Origin: Litoreibacter ascidiaceicola
GTDB lineage: Bacteria; Pseudomonadota; Alphaproteobacteria; Rhodobacterales; Rhodobacteraceae
Reading direction: 5' to 3'
DNA: 64,000 nucleotides
Assembly (NCBI RefSeq): GCF_900129235.1
Contig: NZ_FQUV01000005.1
Coordinates: 310,001-374,000 of the forward strand
The notes beneath the pieces were generated by a model, which ran no database searches, had not been told where the DNA came from, and was given only the letters and a program-made list of their open reading frames with translations. Of the stretch, positions 36,511-44,990 are shown one piece after another (the first letter of the stretch is position 1; each line of letters starts with the position of its first letter). A program made the translations under genes and the position numbers.

Positions 36511-37818
36511 TTGATCCGCATCATAACCTTGCTCTCAGGCCATGGCCTCGCATCGCTCTCGACTTTGGCCCGTAACCTTCTGATCGCCCGGCTTCTGGGG
36601 CCACAAGACTACGGCCTTGCGGTAGCGTTGGTTCTCCTCGCGGCAGCAGCGGAAATGGGGACCACACTGGGCTTGCCGCAGTTGATCGTGAGCCACAAAA
36701 AGGGCGCCAGCCGCAAATTTCAGGGCGTGCTCCATTCCATTCAGATCGCGCGTGGCCTGTTGGGTGCAGTCATGGTGCTGTTCTGCGCAGCGCCACTTGC
36801 CAACCTGTTGGGCGCGCCAGAGGTAGCCTCTCTGCTACGATGGGCGGCAATTGTGCCGTTGGTTCTTGGCTTCACACATCTTGACCCGTACCGCGCACAG
36901 CGCCACCGGAAACACCTGCCACACAGTTTGGTTCTGGCGATACCCGCGACGCTTTCCGTCGCAGCCATCTGGCCCGTTTCCGCATGGCAGACGGGGCCGC
37001 AGATCATGCTGTCCCTCCTCTTGGTGCAGGCCTGCGCCAGCGTCGCGGTCTCCCACCTGATATCTCGTCGGCCGTATCGGGTGTGCCTTCAATCAAGCCA
37101 AGTCAGACAGGTCTTACGATACGGCCTGCCTCTGATGGGCAACGGCATTTTGCTATTCGCGGTCCTGCATGGGGAAAAGCTCGTTGCAGGGGCAGGATTG
37201 GGTTTGGCAGAAATGGGATTGCTGGCCATGGGCTTCGCCCTCACCTTAACGCCAGCCCTGATCCTCGCGCGCAGCTTCCAAGCGTATTACTTGCCCAAGC
37301 TGCGCCAAGATCGCAGTCCGGTGTTGGGTCTATCGACGCTTCTGGGGGGGTCATATTTGATCGCCGTAGCAAGTCTGGCACCCTTGCTCGTACCTTTCCT
37401 TGGCGCTGGTTTTGCCGGGCTGATCTCGGTCATACCGTTGCTAGCTTGCTTGGCTGCCCTTCGCCTGCCCAAGTCAGCACTGGCCACCGCGGCTTTGGCT
37501 TCTGGCAGGACCCATTTGCCGGCAATCGCAAACCTTCCCAGACTGCTGGCACTGCCAATTATCTGGCTGTCATTCGGCTGGGGCGGGGGCATTGAAACAC
37601 TGATCCGTGTCGCAATCCTGTCTGAAATAACAGGTGTGGGCATAGGCATTCTGCTTGCCCACACCACGCCCTTTCCAACACGGGACATTTTGGTCGCGTC
37701 GGTCATCGCAGGGCTGATCCTGTCAGATCAGCTAAGTCTGGCGACCCTCACATGCGTCATAGGATGGACCCTCTATGCAGTTGGTCCATCGCCTCTAAGA
37801 ATCCGCAGCACGGCATGA
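36511..37818 (+). CDS. Wzx-type polysaccharide flippase
   Basis: This 435-residue protein has about 12-14 transmembrane segments and the MATE/Wzx-like opening SLSTLARNLLIARLLGPQDYGLAVAL. It should flip undecaprenyl-linked repeat units to the periplasm. The start is TTG at 36511 with GGAG upstream. Its stop overlaps the sulfotransferase start (ATGA at 37815-37818). It is divergent from the FrhB-like/pyruvyltransferase pair, and the 93-base gap (36418-36510) must hold both promoters. Confidence 0.88.
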   Translation: MIRIITLLSGHGLASLSTLARNLLIARLLGPQDYGLAVALVLLAAAAEMGTTLGLPQLIVSHKKGASRKFQGVLHSIQIARGLLGAVMVLFCAAPLANLLGAPEVASLLRWAAIVPLVLGFTHLDPYRAQRHRKHLPHSLVLAIPATLSVAAIWPVSAWQTGPQIMLSLLLVQACASVAVSHLISRRPYRVCLQSSQVRQVLRYGLPLMGNGILLFAVLHGEKLVAGAGLGLAEMGLLAMGFALTLTPALILARSFQAYYLPKLRQDRSPVLGLSTLLGGSYLIAVASLAPLLVPFLGAGFAGLISVIPLLACLAALRLPKSALATAALASGRTHLPAIANLPRLLALPIIWLSFGWGGGIETLIRVAILSEITGVGIGILLAHTTPFPTRDILVASVIAGLILSDQLSLATLTCVIGWTLYAVGPSPLRIRSTA

Positions 37819-38708
37819 GCTTGGTAATTCATATCGGGTATCACAAGACCGCCACAACTTGGTTGCAGCGGCGCGTGTTCACACCACAGATGGGCTTCGC
37901 TTCCCTGCTGGATCACGGTGATGTCGACCGCCTGATCATCAAGCCCCATGATCTAGATTTCGACCCCAAACCCGCGCGGGACTCTCTTCAAATCCAACAG
38001 CAATCGAAGCCCCCAAACACCTGTCCCATCGTGTCGTCCGAGACCCTGTCTGGTCATCCGTTCTACGGCGGCAAACAAAGTGCTGCAATCGCGCGGCGGC
38101 TTCACGATATTGCTCCGGATGCGCGCATTCTGGTCACCGTCAGGTCGCAGGAGACGATGCTGCCTTCGGTCTACATGCAGTATTTGCAACGCGGTGGAAC
38201 CCTGAGCCATCAGGCGTTTTTTGCGGGGTCCGGTGGGTACGGATATCCGGGGTTCGAACCGTCACATTTTTGCTATGACCGGCTGATTGCACTATATCAG
38301 AGCCTGTTTAGCACAGTTCACGTCATGACTTACGAACATCTGGCAAAGGCACCCGACCAAGTACTTTCACAGCTTTCCGCAGTTCTGGGTCACCCTATCC
38401 CGACGCTCGGTAAAGCCGCTGGTAATCGCGTGTCCGCGTCGCTGCCACAAGCCGTCGCGCCGTTGCTGCGAAGGATCAACCATGCGCGAAAATCCACGCT
38501 CAACCCGTCCCCCGCGATTGCCTTGTCACGGGAACCGGGCTGGATGCATCGCGCCCTCGCGGCAGGGGCGGGGTTTGCGCACCCGCTCCTGACCGCCCGC
38601 CCCGTCGATGCTTATGTGAAGGCGCATTTCAACGGGATGTTCACCGGCAGCAACCAACGGCTGAACCAGATCACCGGTGGGCAATTGGACTTGTCGGCCT
38701 ACCCCTAG
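37815..38708 (+). CDS. Sulfotransferase-family protein
   Basis: This 297-residue protein has the PAPS-binding loop LVIHIGYHKTATTWLQRRVF at the N-terminus and the 3'-phosphate-binding segment ARILVTVRSQETMLPSVYMQYL, followed by HVMTYEHLAKAPDQVLSQLS. It should transfer sulfate from PAPS, here most likely to a sugar of the exported polymer. The start at 37815 is the ATGA overlap with the flippase stop. It converges on the large spike-like gene with a 4-base overlap. Sulfated exopolysaccharide would fit a marine organism. Confidence 0.87.
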   Translation: MSLVIHIGYHKTATTWLQRRVFTPQMGFASLLDHGDVDRLIIKPHDLDFDPKPARDSLQIQQQSKPPNTCPIVSSETLSGHPFYGGKQSAAIARRLHDIAPDARILVTVRSQETMLPSVYMQYLQRGGTLSHQAFFAGSGGYGYPGFEPSHFCYDRLIALYQSLFSTVHVMTYEHLAKAPDQVLSQLSAVLGHPIPTLGKAAGNRVSASLPQAVAPLLRRINHARKSTLNPSPAIALSREPGWMHRALAAGAGFAHPLLTARPVDAYVKAHFNGMFTGSNQRLNQITGGQLDLSAYP

Positions 38709-40936
38709 ATCGCATCAGCTCCCAACTTCCACGCGTCTGCGTTCACGGCTGCGGGTGGACCGACCAGAGTCTTGTAACCTGCACCGACCGGATCGCTGCC
38801 ATCACTGCTTGCGCTTTTCCAGACATCCAGCTGATGGATCGTTCCTTCAACCTGATAAGACCCGTTCGCAGTCGCAAGAAGCAATAGAATTCGGTTGTCC
38901 GGCACCACACCGGAGCCGGGAGTGAACGCTTCGTCCATCACCTGAACTTCATCCACCCAAATGCGTGCAAAACCGTTGTTCATGTCGACCGACAGCACGA
39001 TCTTGGACCTGACAAGATCGGAGATAACCCCAGACGCCGTTTGAATATTATTCACTTTTACCGCGCCGTCAGCATCACGCACGCGAACGCGCAAACTGCC
39101 GCTCGGCAGCACCTCAAGCTTCAGGTAATTGCCCGTTGTGGTCATCAGTGTCCGAGACCCCGATGACGGCACAGACATCGCCAGATCTAAGGCAAATTGA
39201 ATCTCACCAACACCTGCCCCCAGTGTGACCGTGTCCTTGAAGTGCGGGCCGCTCGGGCCTGTCACGAAGCTGGGTGTAGTCGCAACCAAGGTGTTGGCCA
39301 AAATCGCAACCGAGGGCAAAGGACGCACACTTATGCCATCGACCCGCGCGGCCCCAACGTCCACGATCGGTAAGTTCTTATAGGTTTCGGCATATAGGTC
39401 TTCCGGAAACTTCACCGCACCCGTAGCACCACCTTCACCAAAGCTGATCACATCCGTCGCGCTGAAGGACCCCGTTTCAGGATAAATCCGGACGCGACCC
39501 TGCACCAGCTCCGCCCGCGAGGCAGGTGACCCGTTGATCTGCCAGCCAAAAACGTCCGTCCAATGCGCCAAACCTGCGCCAAGCGCCACCTCGTTGCGCG
39601 TAGCCCGCAGGGTCGTCACCGGTCCCGCGCTGGACCACACCTCGACATAGGTGCCCGACGGCTCCCAGCTGCACATATCGAATTCCGGCACGCTCCATCC
39701 GGTAAGCCCGCTGGACTGCAAAATCGCGTGCGCTGTCAATCTTGCATACAGCGCCGCGCCATCGTCGTGATCACCGGTGGGGTGACTTTGATCCACCCAG
39801 CTTCCCATGCCATCGGGCTCTCCGTTCCGGTAAGCCAACGGCTCCGGCCCCAACGGCAAAAACCATGTTCCGGCGTTGGCATTGCCAACCATTGCGCGCC
39901 ACGCCAAACGCGCGGCCTGCTTGTTGCTCAGGTTGTCTTGCATCGCACCCAGCGCCGTAACGGTCGCGCTTTGCATGTCTTTGCTTATGTCGAACCGATG
40001 CGGGCCGAACGGAACCCAGCGGGTATGCGCTGGATCGTACAGCTCTCCAAACCAGTGATCGGCAGTGTAGCTGCCACTTGCACCGTAGGTGATTTGCGCA
40101 GGGAAGGTGACTGCGCTGCCATCCAGCTTTTTGCCCGTAAACAACGGGAACAGCGCGTCGTCGTAGTGTTCCGCCAGCGCACCGGGCGAAGCGAACCACG
40201 ACACGGCAGGCAGCCCGACATGCTGGCCGTCCGCCGTCGCGAAGGCATGCAACGCCGCGTCGTCCTGCCAACTGCGTCCCGCGTTGCTGTCATCAACCAA
40301 TTCGCGAAAGCCGGTACCGGACACCGCGTGAAACACGATGGCAACCTTGTCATTAGGGCGCTCTTCCAGAAACACATTCGCCATCGCCGCCAACGCCGCT
40401 GTGTGCGGGTCTGCATCGGTAAGATGCTTCAGCACCGGAACGCCGTCCATCCAGATGGCCTGAACCATGTCATCCGCCAGTAGCTGTTCCGCTGCAATCT
40501 GATCATGTGCCAACGAGCGGATGCGGACGACCTCCGATTGCCCCCAAAGGGCCACCACATGCCCGACCCCGAAACGGTTCGCCCCAACGGCGCGAGTGGC
40601 AGGTTCGGACTTGATGCGCACTTCCGGCCTGATCCAGTTTGCCCGCCGCGGATGCGTTGCGGTGGCCTCCCAGTCACCAGTTGCGGGGATCACCACTGTG
40701 TCCACCCAGTTGCTGCTGGTCCCGTCCTCACACACGAACCTCAATTGCACCGTTTCACCGGAAGTCCCCGTACCACTCAGGGGAATCTCGGCGCTGTCGC
40801 GTCCAAACGCTGCGCCGCTGTCAAACAACGTCCGGTCGCGCGAAAACGGGTTAATTGTAATCTGCGTCTGCGCAACAAACGGCGTGCTGTCCTGCACACG
40901 CGTCTGCCCCATTGCCAGTCCAAGAAGTATCGTCAT
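38705..40936 (-). CDS. Large multidomain protein with carbohydrate-esterase-like core and LamG-like C-terminus; candidate GTA head-spike fibre
   Basis: This 743-residue protein has no clear signal peptide (MTILLGLAMGQTRVQ lacks a basic n-region). Residues about 20-130 look like a beta-sandwich (VQLRFVCEDGTSSNWVDTVV). Residues about 130-420 resemble an SGNH/sialate-acetylesterase-like fold (HVVALWGQSEVVRI, IVFHAVSGTG, SHPTGDHDDGAALYARLTAHAI). The last 180 residues (VGEIQFALDLAMSVPSSGS onward, to QVEGTIHQLDVWKSA) look like a concanavalin/LamG lectin domain. AAAGG precedes the ATG at 40936. In RcGTA the spike fibre Rcc01080 pairs with Rcc01079; the spike-base gene 5 kb away suggests the same here. 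Alternative: a polysaccharide-modifying enzyme of the locus. Confidence 0.6.
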   Translation of the reverse strand: MTILLGLAMGQTRVQDSTPFVAQTQITINPFSRDRTLFDSGAAFGRDSAEIPLSGTGTSGETVQLRFVCEDGTSSNWVDTVVIPATGDWEATATHPRRANWIRPEVRIKSEPATRAVGANRFGVGHVVALWGQSEVVRIRSLAHDQIAAEQLLADDMVQAIWMDGVPVLKHLTDADPHTAALAAMANVFLEERPNDKVAIVFHAVSGTGFRELVDDSNAGRSWQDDAALHAFATADGQHVGLPAVSWFASPGALAEHYDDALFPLFTGKKLDGSAVTFPAQITYGASGSYTADHWFGELYDPAHTRWVPFGPHRFDISKDMQSATVTALGAMQDNLSNKQAARLAWRAMVGNANAGTWFLPLGPEPLAYRNGEPDGMGSWVDQSHPTGDHDDGAALYARLTAHAILQSSGLTGWSVPEFDMCSWEPSGTYVEVWSSAGPVTTLRATRNEVALGAGLAHWTDVFGWQINGSPASRAELVQGRVRIYPETGSFSATDVISFGEGGATGAVKFPEDLYAETYKNLPIVDVGAARVDGISVRPLPSVAILANTLVATTPSFVTGPSGPHFKDTVTLGAGVGEIQFALDLAMSVPSSGSRTLMTTTGNYLKLEVLPSGSLRVRVRDADGAVKVNNIQTASGVISDLVRSKIVLSVDMNNGFARIWVDEVQVMDEAFTPGSGVVPDNRILLLLATANGSYQVEGTIHQLDVWKSASSDGSDPVGAGYKTLVGPPAAVNADAWKLGADAI

Positions 40937-41132
40937 CCGAAGCCTTTCCCGCGCGTCCACCTCGCGGCAGGAAGGGCAAGAGGCCATACCACGCGGCACG
41001 GCAAAGCGCCTCCCTTACGGGTGCGAAGCGTCTCGTGCATGTGGTTAAACAGGCAAAGTCAGCCTGCGCTCGCTCCGCCATTAGCACAGACCGCGGGGGT
41101 GTTGCGTGCGCGCGGTGGCAGCGGTCGCACCT

Positions 41133-41708
41133 CTAGGTGAGCCCCGCCTGCGCAAGTTCTGCCTCTCGCAGGTCTGCATCATGCAACCGGCCGTAAGGGC
41201 CTGTCAGGATGTCCCGCCTGATGATACGCGCCGGATTTCCGGCAACCAGACAGCGCGCAGGCACATCTTTCGTAACAATCGCCCCCGCCGCGACAATCGC
41301 CCCATCGCCGACACGTACCCCGGGTAAAATCAAGGACCGCGCACCGACAAAACAGTCCTTGCCGATCCATGTGTGCAAATAGACGCCGCGCGTGCGGTCA
41401 TGGGTCAAAATGCACGCCTCGAACGCTAAATAGCTGGTCTCGCCAATATGGACCCCGATCGGAAAGGTGCGATCCAGACGGGCCGAAAGCGACAACTCGG
41501 CGCTAGGGTGAATGTCCATGCCGAACAGCCGCGTGTTTATCGCCCGCTTGAGCCCCACCAGCATTCGACGAAGCCCGAGAACCCGGTTCAGACCCCGACG
41601 CCTTGCCTTAGCTGGCAAGGGGGTCGGGCCCTGAGCCGAGTATTCAGAGGGTGCGCCTGCGCTTTGACAGGACCGGGCGGGAGGCTCGTCGCAAGTAATG
41701 TCTTCCAT
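41133..41708 (-). CDS. Left-handed beta-helix acyltransferase (colanic-acid-acetyltransferase-like)
   Basis: This 191-residue protein has hexapeptide repeats from about residue 70: [69 protein letters not shown] and [12 protein letters not shown]. These are typical of acetyl-CoA-dependent sugar O-acetyltransferases. The N-terminal 50 residues are low-complexity and variable. Start at 41708 (GGAG 11 bases upstream) is preferred to a GTG at 41729 with no ribosome site. It lies upstream of the spike-like gene on the same strand. Confidence 0.83.
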   Translation of the reverse strand: MEDITCDEPPARSCQSAGAPSEYSAQGPTPLPAKARRRGLNRVLGLRRMLVGLKRAINTRLFGMDIHPSAELSLSARLDRTFPIGVHIGETSYLAFEACILTHDRTRGVYLHTWIGKDCFVGARSLILPGVRVGDGAIVAAGAIVTKDVPARCLVAGNPARIIRRDILTGPYGRLHDADLREAELAQAGLT

Positions 41709-41882
41709 GCGATGTAACTCTCCGTCCACGCGATCGCCCCGTGATGGGGCAGGGTTTCAAGGACCTGCTCCAATTTATCTAAAAATCTATGAAGCATTGG
41801 TTAATCGGCGGGGAAGATTTGCGTTAACCAACCGTTAGCCAATCCGGCGCATCCTGTGCGTGCCTGAAAAGTAAGCCCGCAT

Positions 41883-43181
41883 ATGTCTCGCACAAACCTC
41901 AACTTCCCAAACGCAAAGCTGTCCCCGCTGGTCGTCCTGTATCTTGTCGCTGTCGCCCTTCCGGTGCGCTATTCCCTTGGCCCGATCCAAATGACCGGCT
42001 TGCGCACATTTCTGGCCATTGTGTTCGTTCCCGTTCTGATCAGCTACATCCGCAATCCTCCCGCGAAGGGCGTGTCGACCGACCTGCTCTTCGCGCTCTT
42101 TGCGTGCTGGTCCCTGATCGCATTCTCGCAAACCTCCCCAACGCATGCGCTTGAAAATAGCGGCGCGTTGACGCTGGAGCTGCTGGGCGGTTTCCTGATC
42201 GCACGACGCTATATCCGCACGCCCGAACAGTTCCGCGGCACGGTGAAGGTGGTGGCGGCAATCGTGCTCCTGTCCCTTCCGCTGGCCATCGCAGAAAGCA
42301 TCACGGGCCATCCGCCGTTGATTGCGTTGGTCAACGCTCTCCCCGCTGTCACGTCCGTCGCCCCGCTCTCGATAGAGCCACGATTGGGTCTAGAACGCGC
42401 GCAGGTTCTTTTTGCGCATCCCATCCATTATGGCCTGTTCGCTTCAACACTCACTGCGCTGACCTTTGTCGGAATGGCAGGATCATGGCCCTTTTGGGCG
42501 CGCGTGATCGGCTTGGGTCTAGGCATATCCGCCAGCTTCCTCGCCCTCTCCAGCGGCGCATTCCTATCGGTCCTGTTGCAGAGCTTCCTGATCATCTGGG
42601 CGCTCGTCTTTCCGCGTTGGGGCAAACGCTGGCTTTTCTTGGCGATACTTGCCCTCATTGCCTACGTGACGGTGGACTTGATTTCCAACCGAACGCCAGT
42701 GCGGGTCTTCTTCAGCTACGCAACTTTCTCAGCCCATAACGCATATTGGCGCGGCATAATATTCGAGTGGGGCATGCTCAACATCTGGCAAAACCCGCTC
42801 TTTGGCATCGGCCTGAACGACTGGGTCCGCCCCCAATTCATGCACTCGGGAAGCATAGACAATTTCTGGCTTGTCCTCGGCATGCGATACGGGCTTCCGG
42901 GTTTTGCCATCTTCGCCTGTGCATATATTCTTGGCTTCACGAGAGTCCTTCTTTCCCCGTTGCCTTCCGATCTGTCCGACATCCGCAGAGCTTGGGTTAT
43001 TTGCTTTGTCGGACTGACGTTCACCTTGTGCACAGTACATATCTGGACGTCGATTTTCTCATTCGTATTCTTTCTGTTCGGCGCTGGATTGTGGTTGATC
43101 AACCCTGCTGAAGTCACCCAAAAACCCAGCCCGAAACGCGCGACAAATCGCTTCACCCGATTTGCCGCAGTGCCAGCATGA
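41883..43181 (+). CDS. Wzy-like polysaccharide polymerase (O-antigen ligase family)
   Basis: This 432-residue membrane protein has about 11-12 helices with a large periplasmic loop between later helices, and the ligase/polymerase pattern LFGIGLNDWVRPQFMHSGSIDNFWLVLGMRYGLPG. It should polymerise undecaprenyl-linked repeats delivered by the flippase. The 3' end (ATGA at 43178-43181) overlaps the GT2 gene. The upstream 174-base gap contains an AT-rich stretch (41768-41800) that may hold its promoter. Confidence 0.85.
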   Translation: MSRTNLNFPNAKLSPLVVLYLVAVALPVRYSLGPIQMTGLRTFLAIVFVPVLISYIRNPPAKGVSTDLLFALFACWSLIAFSQTSPTHALENSGALTLELLGGFLIARRYIRTPEQFRGTVKVVAAIVLLSLPLAIAESITGHPPLIALVNALPAVTSVAPLSIEPRLGLERAQVLFAHPIHYGLFASTLTALTFVGMAGSWPFWARVIGLGLGISASFLALSSGAFLSVLLQSFLIIWALVFPRWGKRWLFLAILALIAYVTVDLISNRTPVRVFFSYATFSAHNAYWRGIIFEWGMLNIWQNPLFGIGLNDWVRPQFMHSGSIDNFWLVLGMRYGLPGFAIFACAYILGFTRVLLSPLPSDLSDIRRAWVICFVGLTFTLCTVHIWTSIFSFVFFLFGAGLWLINPAEVTQKPSPKRATNRFTRFAAVPA

Positions 43182-44089
43182 CGACCCCCCTTGGTTGTAT
43201 CGTCGTCACCTATAATTCGGCGGCCTACATCCTCGATTGCCTGCAAAGCCTGTCTCAGGCAAAGGCCGTGGACCTGAGGATTGTCCTTGTCGACAACGCC
43301 TCTCGCGATGCCACCGTGCAGGTAGTCCGCAACTGGGCGGCGCAAACTAAATTTGAAATTTCAGTGATACAGGCCTCGAAAAATCTGGGCTTCGCTGGTG
43401 GGGTAAATTTGGGTCTATCCTGCCTGCTGGATGACCCCCAGCTGGACAGGTTCTGGATTCTCAACCCCGATTGCACCGTCCCGTCGCACACCCCTGCCGC
43501 TTTGGCGCTCACGCCGCTCCCGTTCGCGTTGCTAGGCCATCGCATTGCATATCAAGGCCAGCCGCCACAGATTCAGATCGACGGCGGCCGGATCAACCGG
43601 TGGACGGGGGCGACGCAAAACATCAACATCGGGAAGGACGCCGTCACGACACCGCATCCCGATCAATCAGATCTGGACTTCATTTCCGGCGCCAGCATGG
43701 TCGCATCACGCAGTTTCATCGAACAAGCCGGACTCATGCCAGAGCAGTACTTCCTCTATTACGAAGAAGTTGATTGGGCCCAACGGCGTGGGGCGCTCCC
43801 ACTGGTGATCTGTAAAGACGCCGTTGTTTATCACAGCGCCGGCGCTTCGATCGGATCGCCAACGCTCAGCCGCGGCCCATCCCCGATATCAGCCTACTTC
43901 AAGCACCGCGGGCGCTTAATGTTCATGGCACGGCACCACCCATTACGCGTGCCAATTGCATATCTGTTCGGCTGGGGGAAAATCATGCAGCATGCCCTGC
44001 GCCGCCAGTTCACACCCATTCCGGCCATTGTCAGGGCCCTGCACGGGCGCCCCGCGGGCCGGAAAATCAGATCAGTACTTGATCCCTGA
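43178..44089 (+). CDS. Glycosyltransferase family 2 (rhamnosyltransferase-like)
   Basis: This 303-residue GT-A enzyme opens GCIVVTYNSAAYILDCLQSL, has the nucleotide-binding VLVDNASRDATV, the metal motif region FWILNPDCTVPS, FISGASMVASRSF and the acceptor-side FLYYEEVDWAQR motif typical of GT2 rhamnosyltransferase-like proteins. It is translationally coupled to the polymerase gene. It converges on the PssE-like gene with 2 bases between stops. Sugar specificity is unknown. Confidence 0.9.
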   Translation: MTTPLGCIVVTYNSAAYILDCLQSLSQAKAVDLRIVLVDNASRDATVQVVRNWAAQTKFEISVIQASKNLGFAGGVNLGLSCLLDDPQLDRFWILNPDCTVPSHTPAALALTPLPFALLGHRIAYQGQPPQIQIDGGRINRWTGATQNINIGKDAVTTPHPDQSDLDFISGASMVASRSFIEQAGLMPEQYFLYYEEVDWAQRRGALPLVICKDAVVYHSAGASIGSPTLSRGPSPISAYFKHRGRLMFMARHHPLRVPIAYLFGWGKIMQHALRRQFTPIPAIVRALHGRPAGRKIRSVLDP

Positions 44090-44091
44090 AA

Positions 44092-44556
44092 TCATGCACC
44101 AACGAAAGTACTTATCCGCTCCACAAGCTGGTTAAACTGTGGATGCAGAGCCATCTCTGGCGGCTCGATCGGGCCATCGAGAAACGCCGGAAGTTGGTCT
44201 AGCTCCCAGGCAACCCGCAGCCCGGCGCGCCCTTCCAGCGCGGCAGCCGTGGCAAGTTGATGATCGTTCCGGTGCTCTGAAAGCTTCGCCCGACGGGGTA
44301 TCACGACAATGGGCTTATTTAACGCTTTGGCTGCCAAAATAGACCCTATTCCCGCATGAGAGACGATCACACGAGCCTCAGTCATAAACGTACCGAACTG
44401 ATCACTTGGCAGGGATCGGTACGCCTCACACCCGTTGAAGCCACTCCCATCCCCCGTCTGAAGCACCACACGCTCGCTATGCGATTGCGCCCAGCGCGCC
44501 ATATATTTGATCAGTCGCGGAAACGGCAGTTGCGTGCCGACAGTTACGAAAATCAT
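44092..44556 (-). CDS. PssE/Alg13-like glycosyltransferase catalytic subunit
   Basis: This 154-residue protein is the C-terminal half of a GT28-type enzyme: MIFVTVGTQLPFPRLI at the start, VIVSHAGIGSILAAKALNKPIVVIPRRAKLSEHRNDHQ carrying the nucleotide-sugar-binding residues. Such proteins (Alg13, PssE, Cps14G) act only as a pair with a membrane-anchoring subunit. The ATG at 44556 overlaps the stop of the partner gene (ATGA). The longer frame from 44619 overlaps the partner fully and is rejected. Confidence 0.9.
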   Translation of the reverse strand: MIFVTVGTQLPFPRLIKYMARWAQSHSERVVLQTGDGSGFNGCEAYRSLPSDQFGTFMTEARVIVSHAGIGSILAAKALNKPIVVIPRRAKLSEHRNDHQLATAAALEGRAGLRVAWELDQLPAFLDGPIEPPEMALHPQFNQLVERISTFVGA

Positions 44557-44990
44557 AGCACCGAGCCCGCGAAAATCGCGCCCGTTTCCTCCGCCACGCC
44601 TTCCCACTGGGTCATCCAAAGATCAGAAAACCGCCGCGTAAGCCTGCCAGACAATGACATCTGTTCGGCATTGGCAATCGAGTCGATCCAGATCGTCCGG
44701 TGGCCAAAAAGTTTGGCGATGATCAAAGCCAGCGCCCCGGGTGCTGCACCCGTCGAAATGACGACATCAGGCCTGACATCGCGTACCAACCGCCACGCCG
44801 CCAACACGCCCGCAACCAGTTGTACCGGCGTCCGCATATTGCAATCGGGCAAGCGATGAACCTTTAGGTCGCCCACATGCGCGCTACACGCATATTCAAT
44901 CTCCACGTCGCCCAGCGCATGCGACAGCAACCGCATTTGCTGCCAATGTCCGCCGCCAGATGAAACAGCCAGAACTCGAACCATCTTCAC
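44553..44990 (-). CDS. PssD/Alg14-like glycosyltransferase membrane-anchor subunit
   Basis: This 145-residue protein is the N-terminal GT28 half: VRVLAVSSGGGHWQQMRLLS, then DVVISTGAAPGALALIIAKLFG and IDSIANAEQMSLSGR. Alg14/PssD proteins recruit the catalytic Alg13/PssE subunit to the membrane and bind the lipid acceptor. It is coupled at both ends: 4-base overlaps with the beta-barrel gene upstream (44987-44990) and with the PssE-like gene downstream. Linked use of glucuronate, as in Rhizobium PssDE, is possible but not shown. Confidence 0.88.
   Translation of the reverse strand: MKMVRVLAVSSGGGHWQQMRLLSHALGDVEIEYACSAHVGDLKVHRLPDCNMRTPVQLVAGVLAAWRLVRDVRPDVVISTGAAPGALALIIAKLFGHRTIWIDSIANAEQMSLSGRLTRRFSDLWMTQWEGVAEETGAIFAGSVL

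Noticed and set aside
39563-40483. 306-residue open frame opposite the candidate spike gene
   Set aside because: No domain features; the minus-strand protein has coherent domain structure and a ribosome site.
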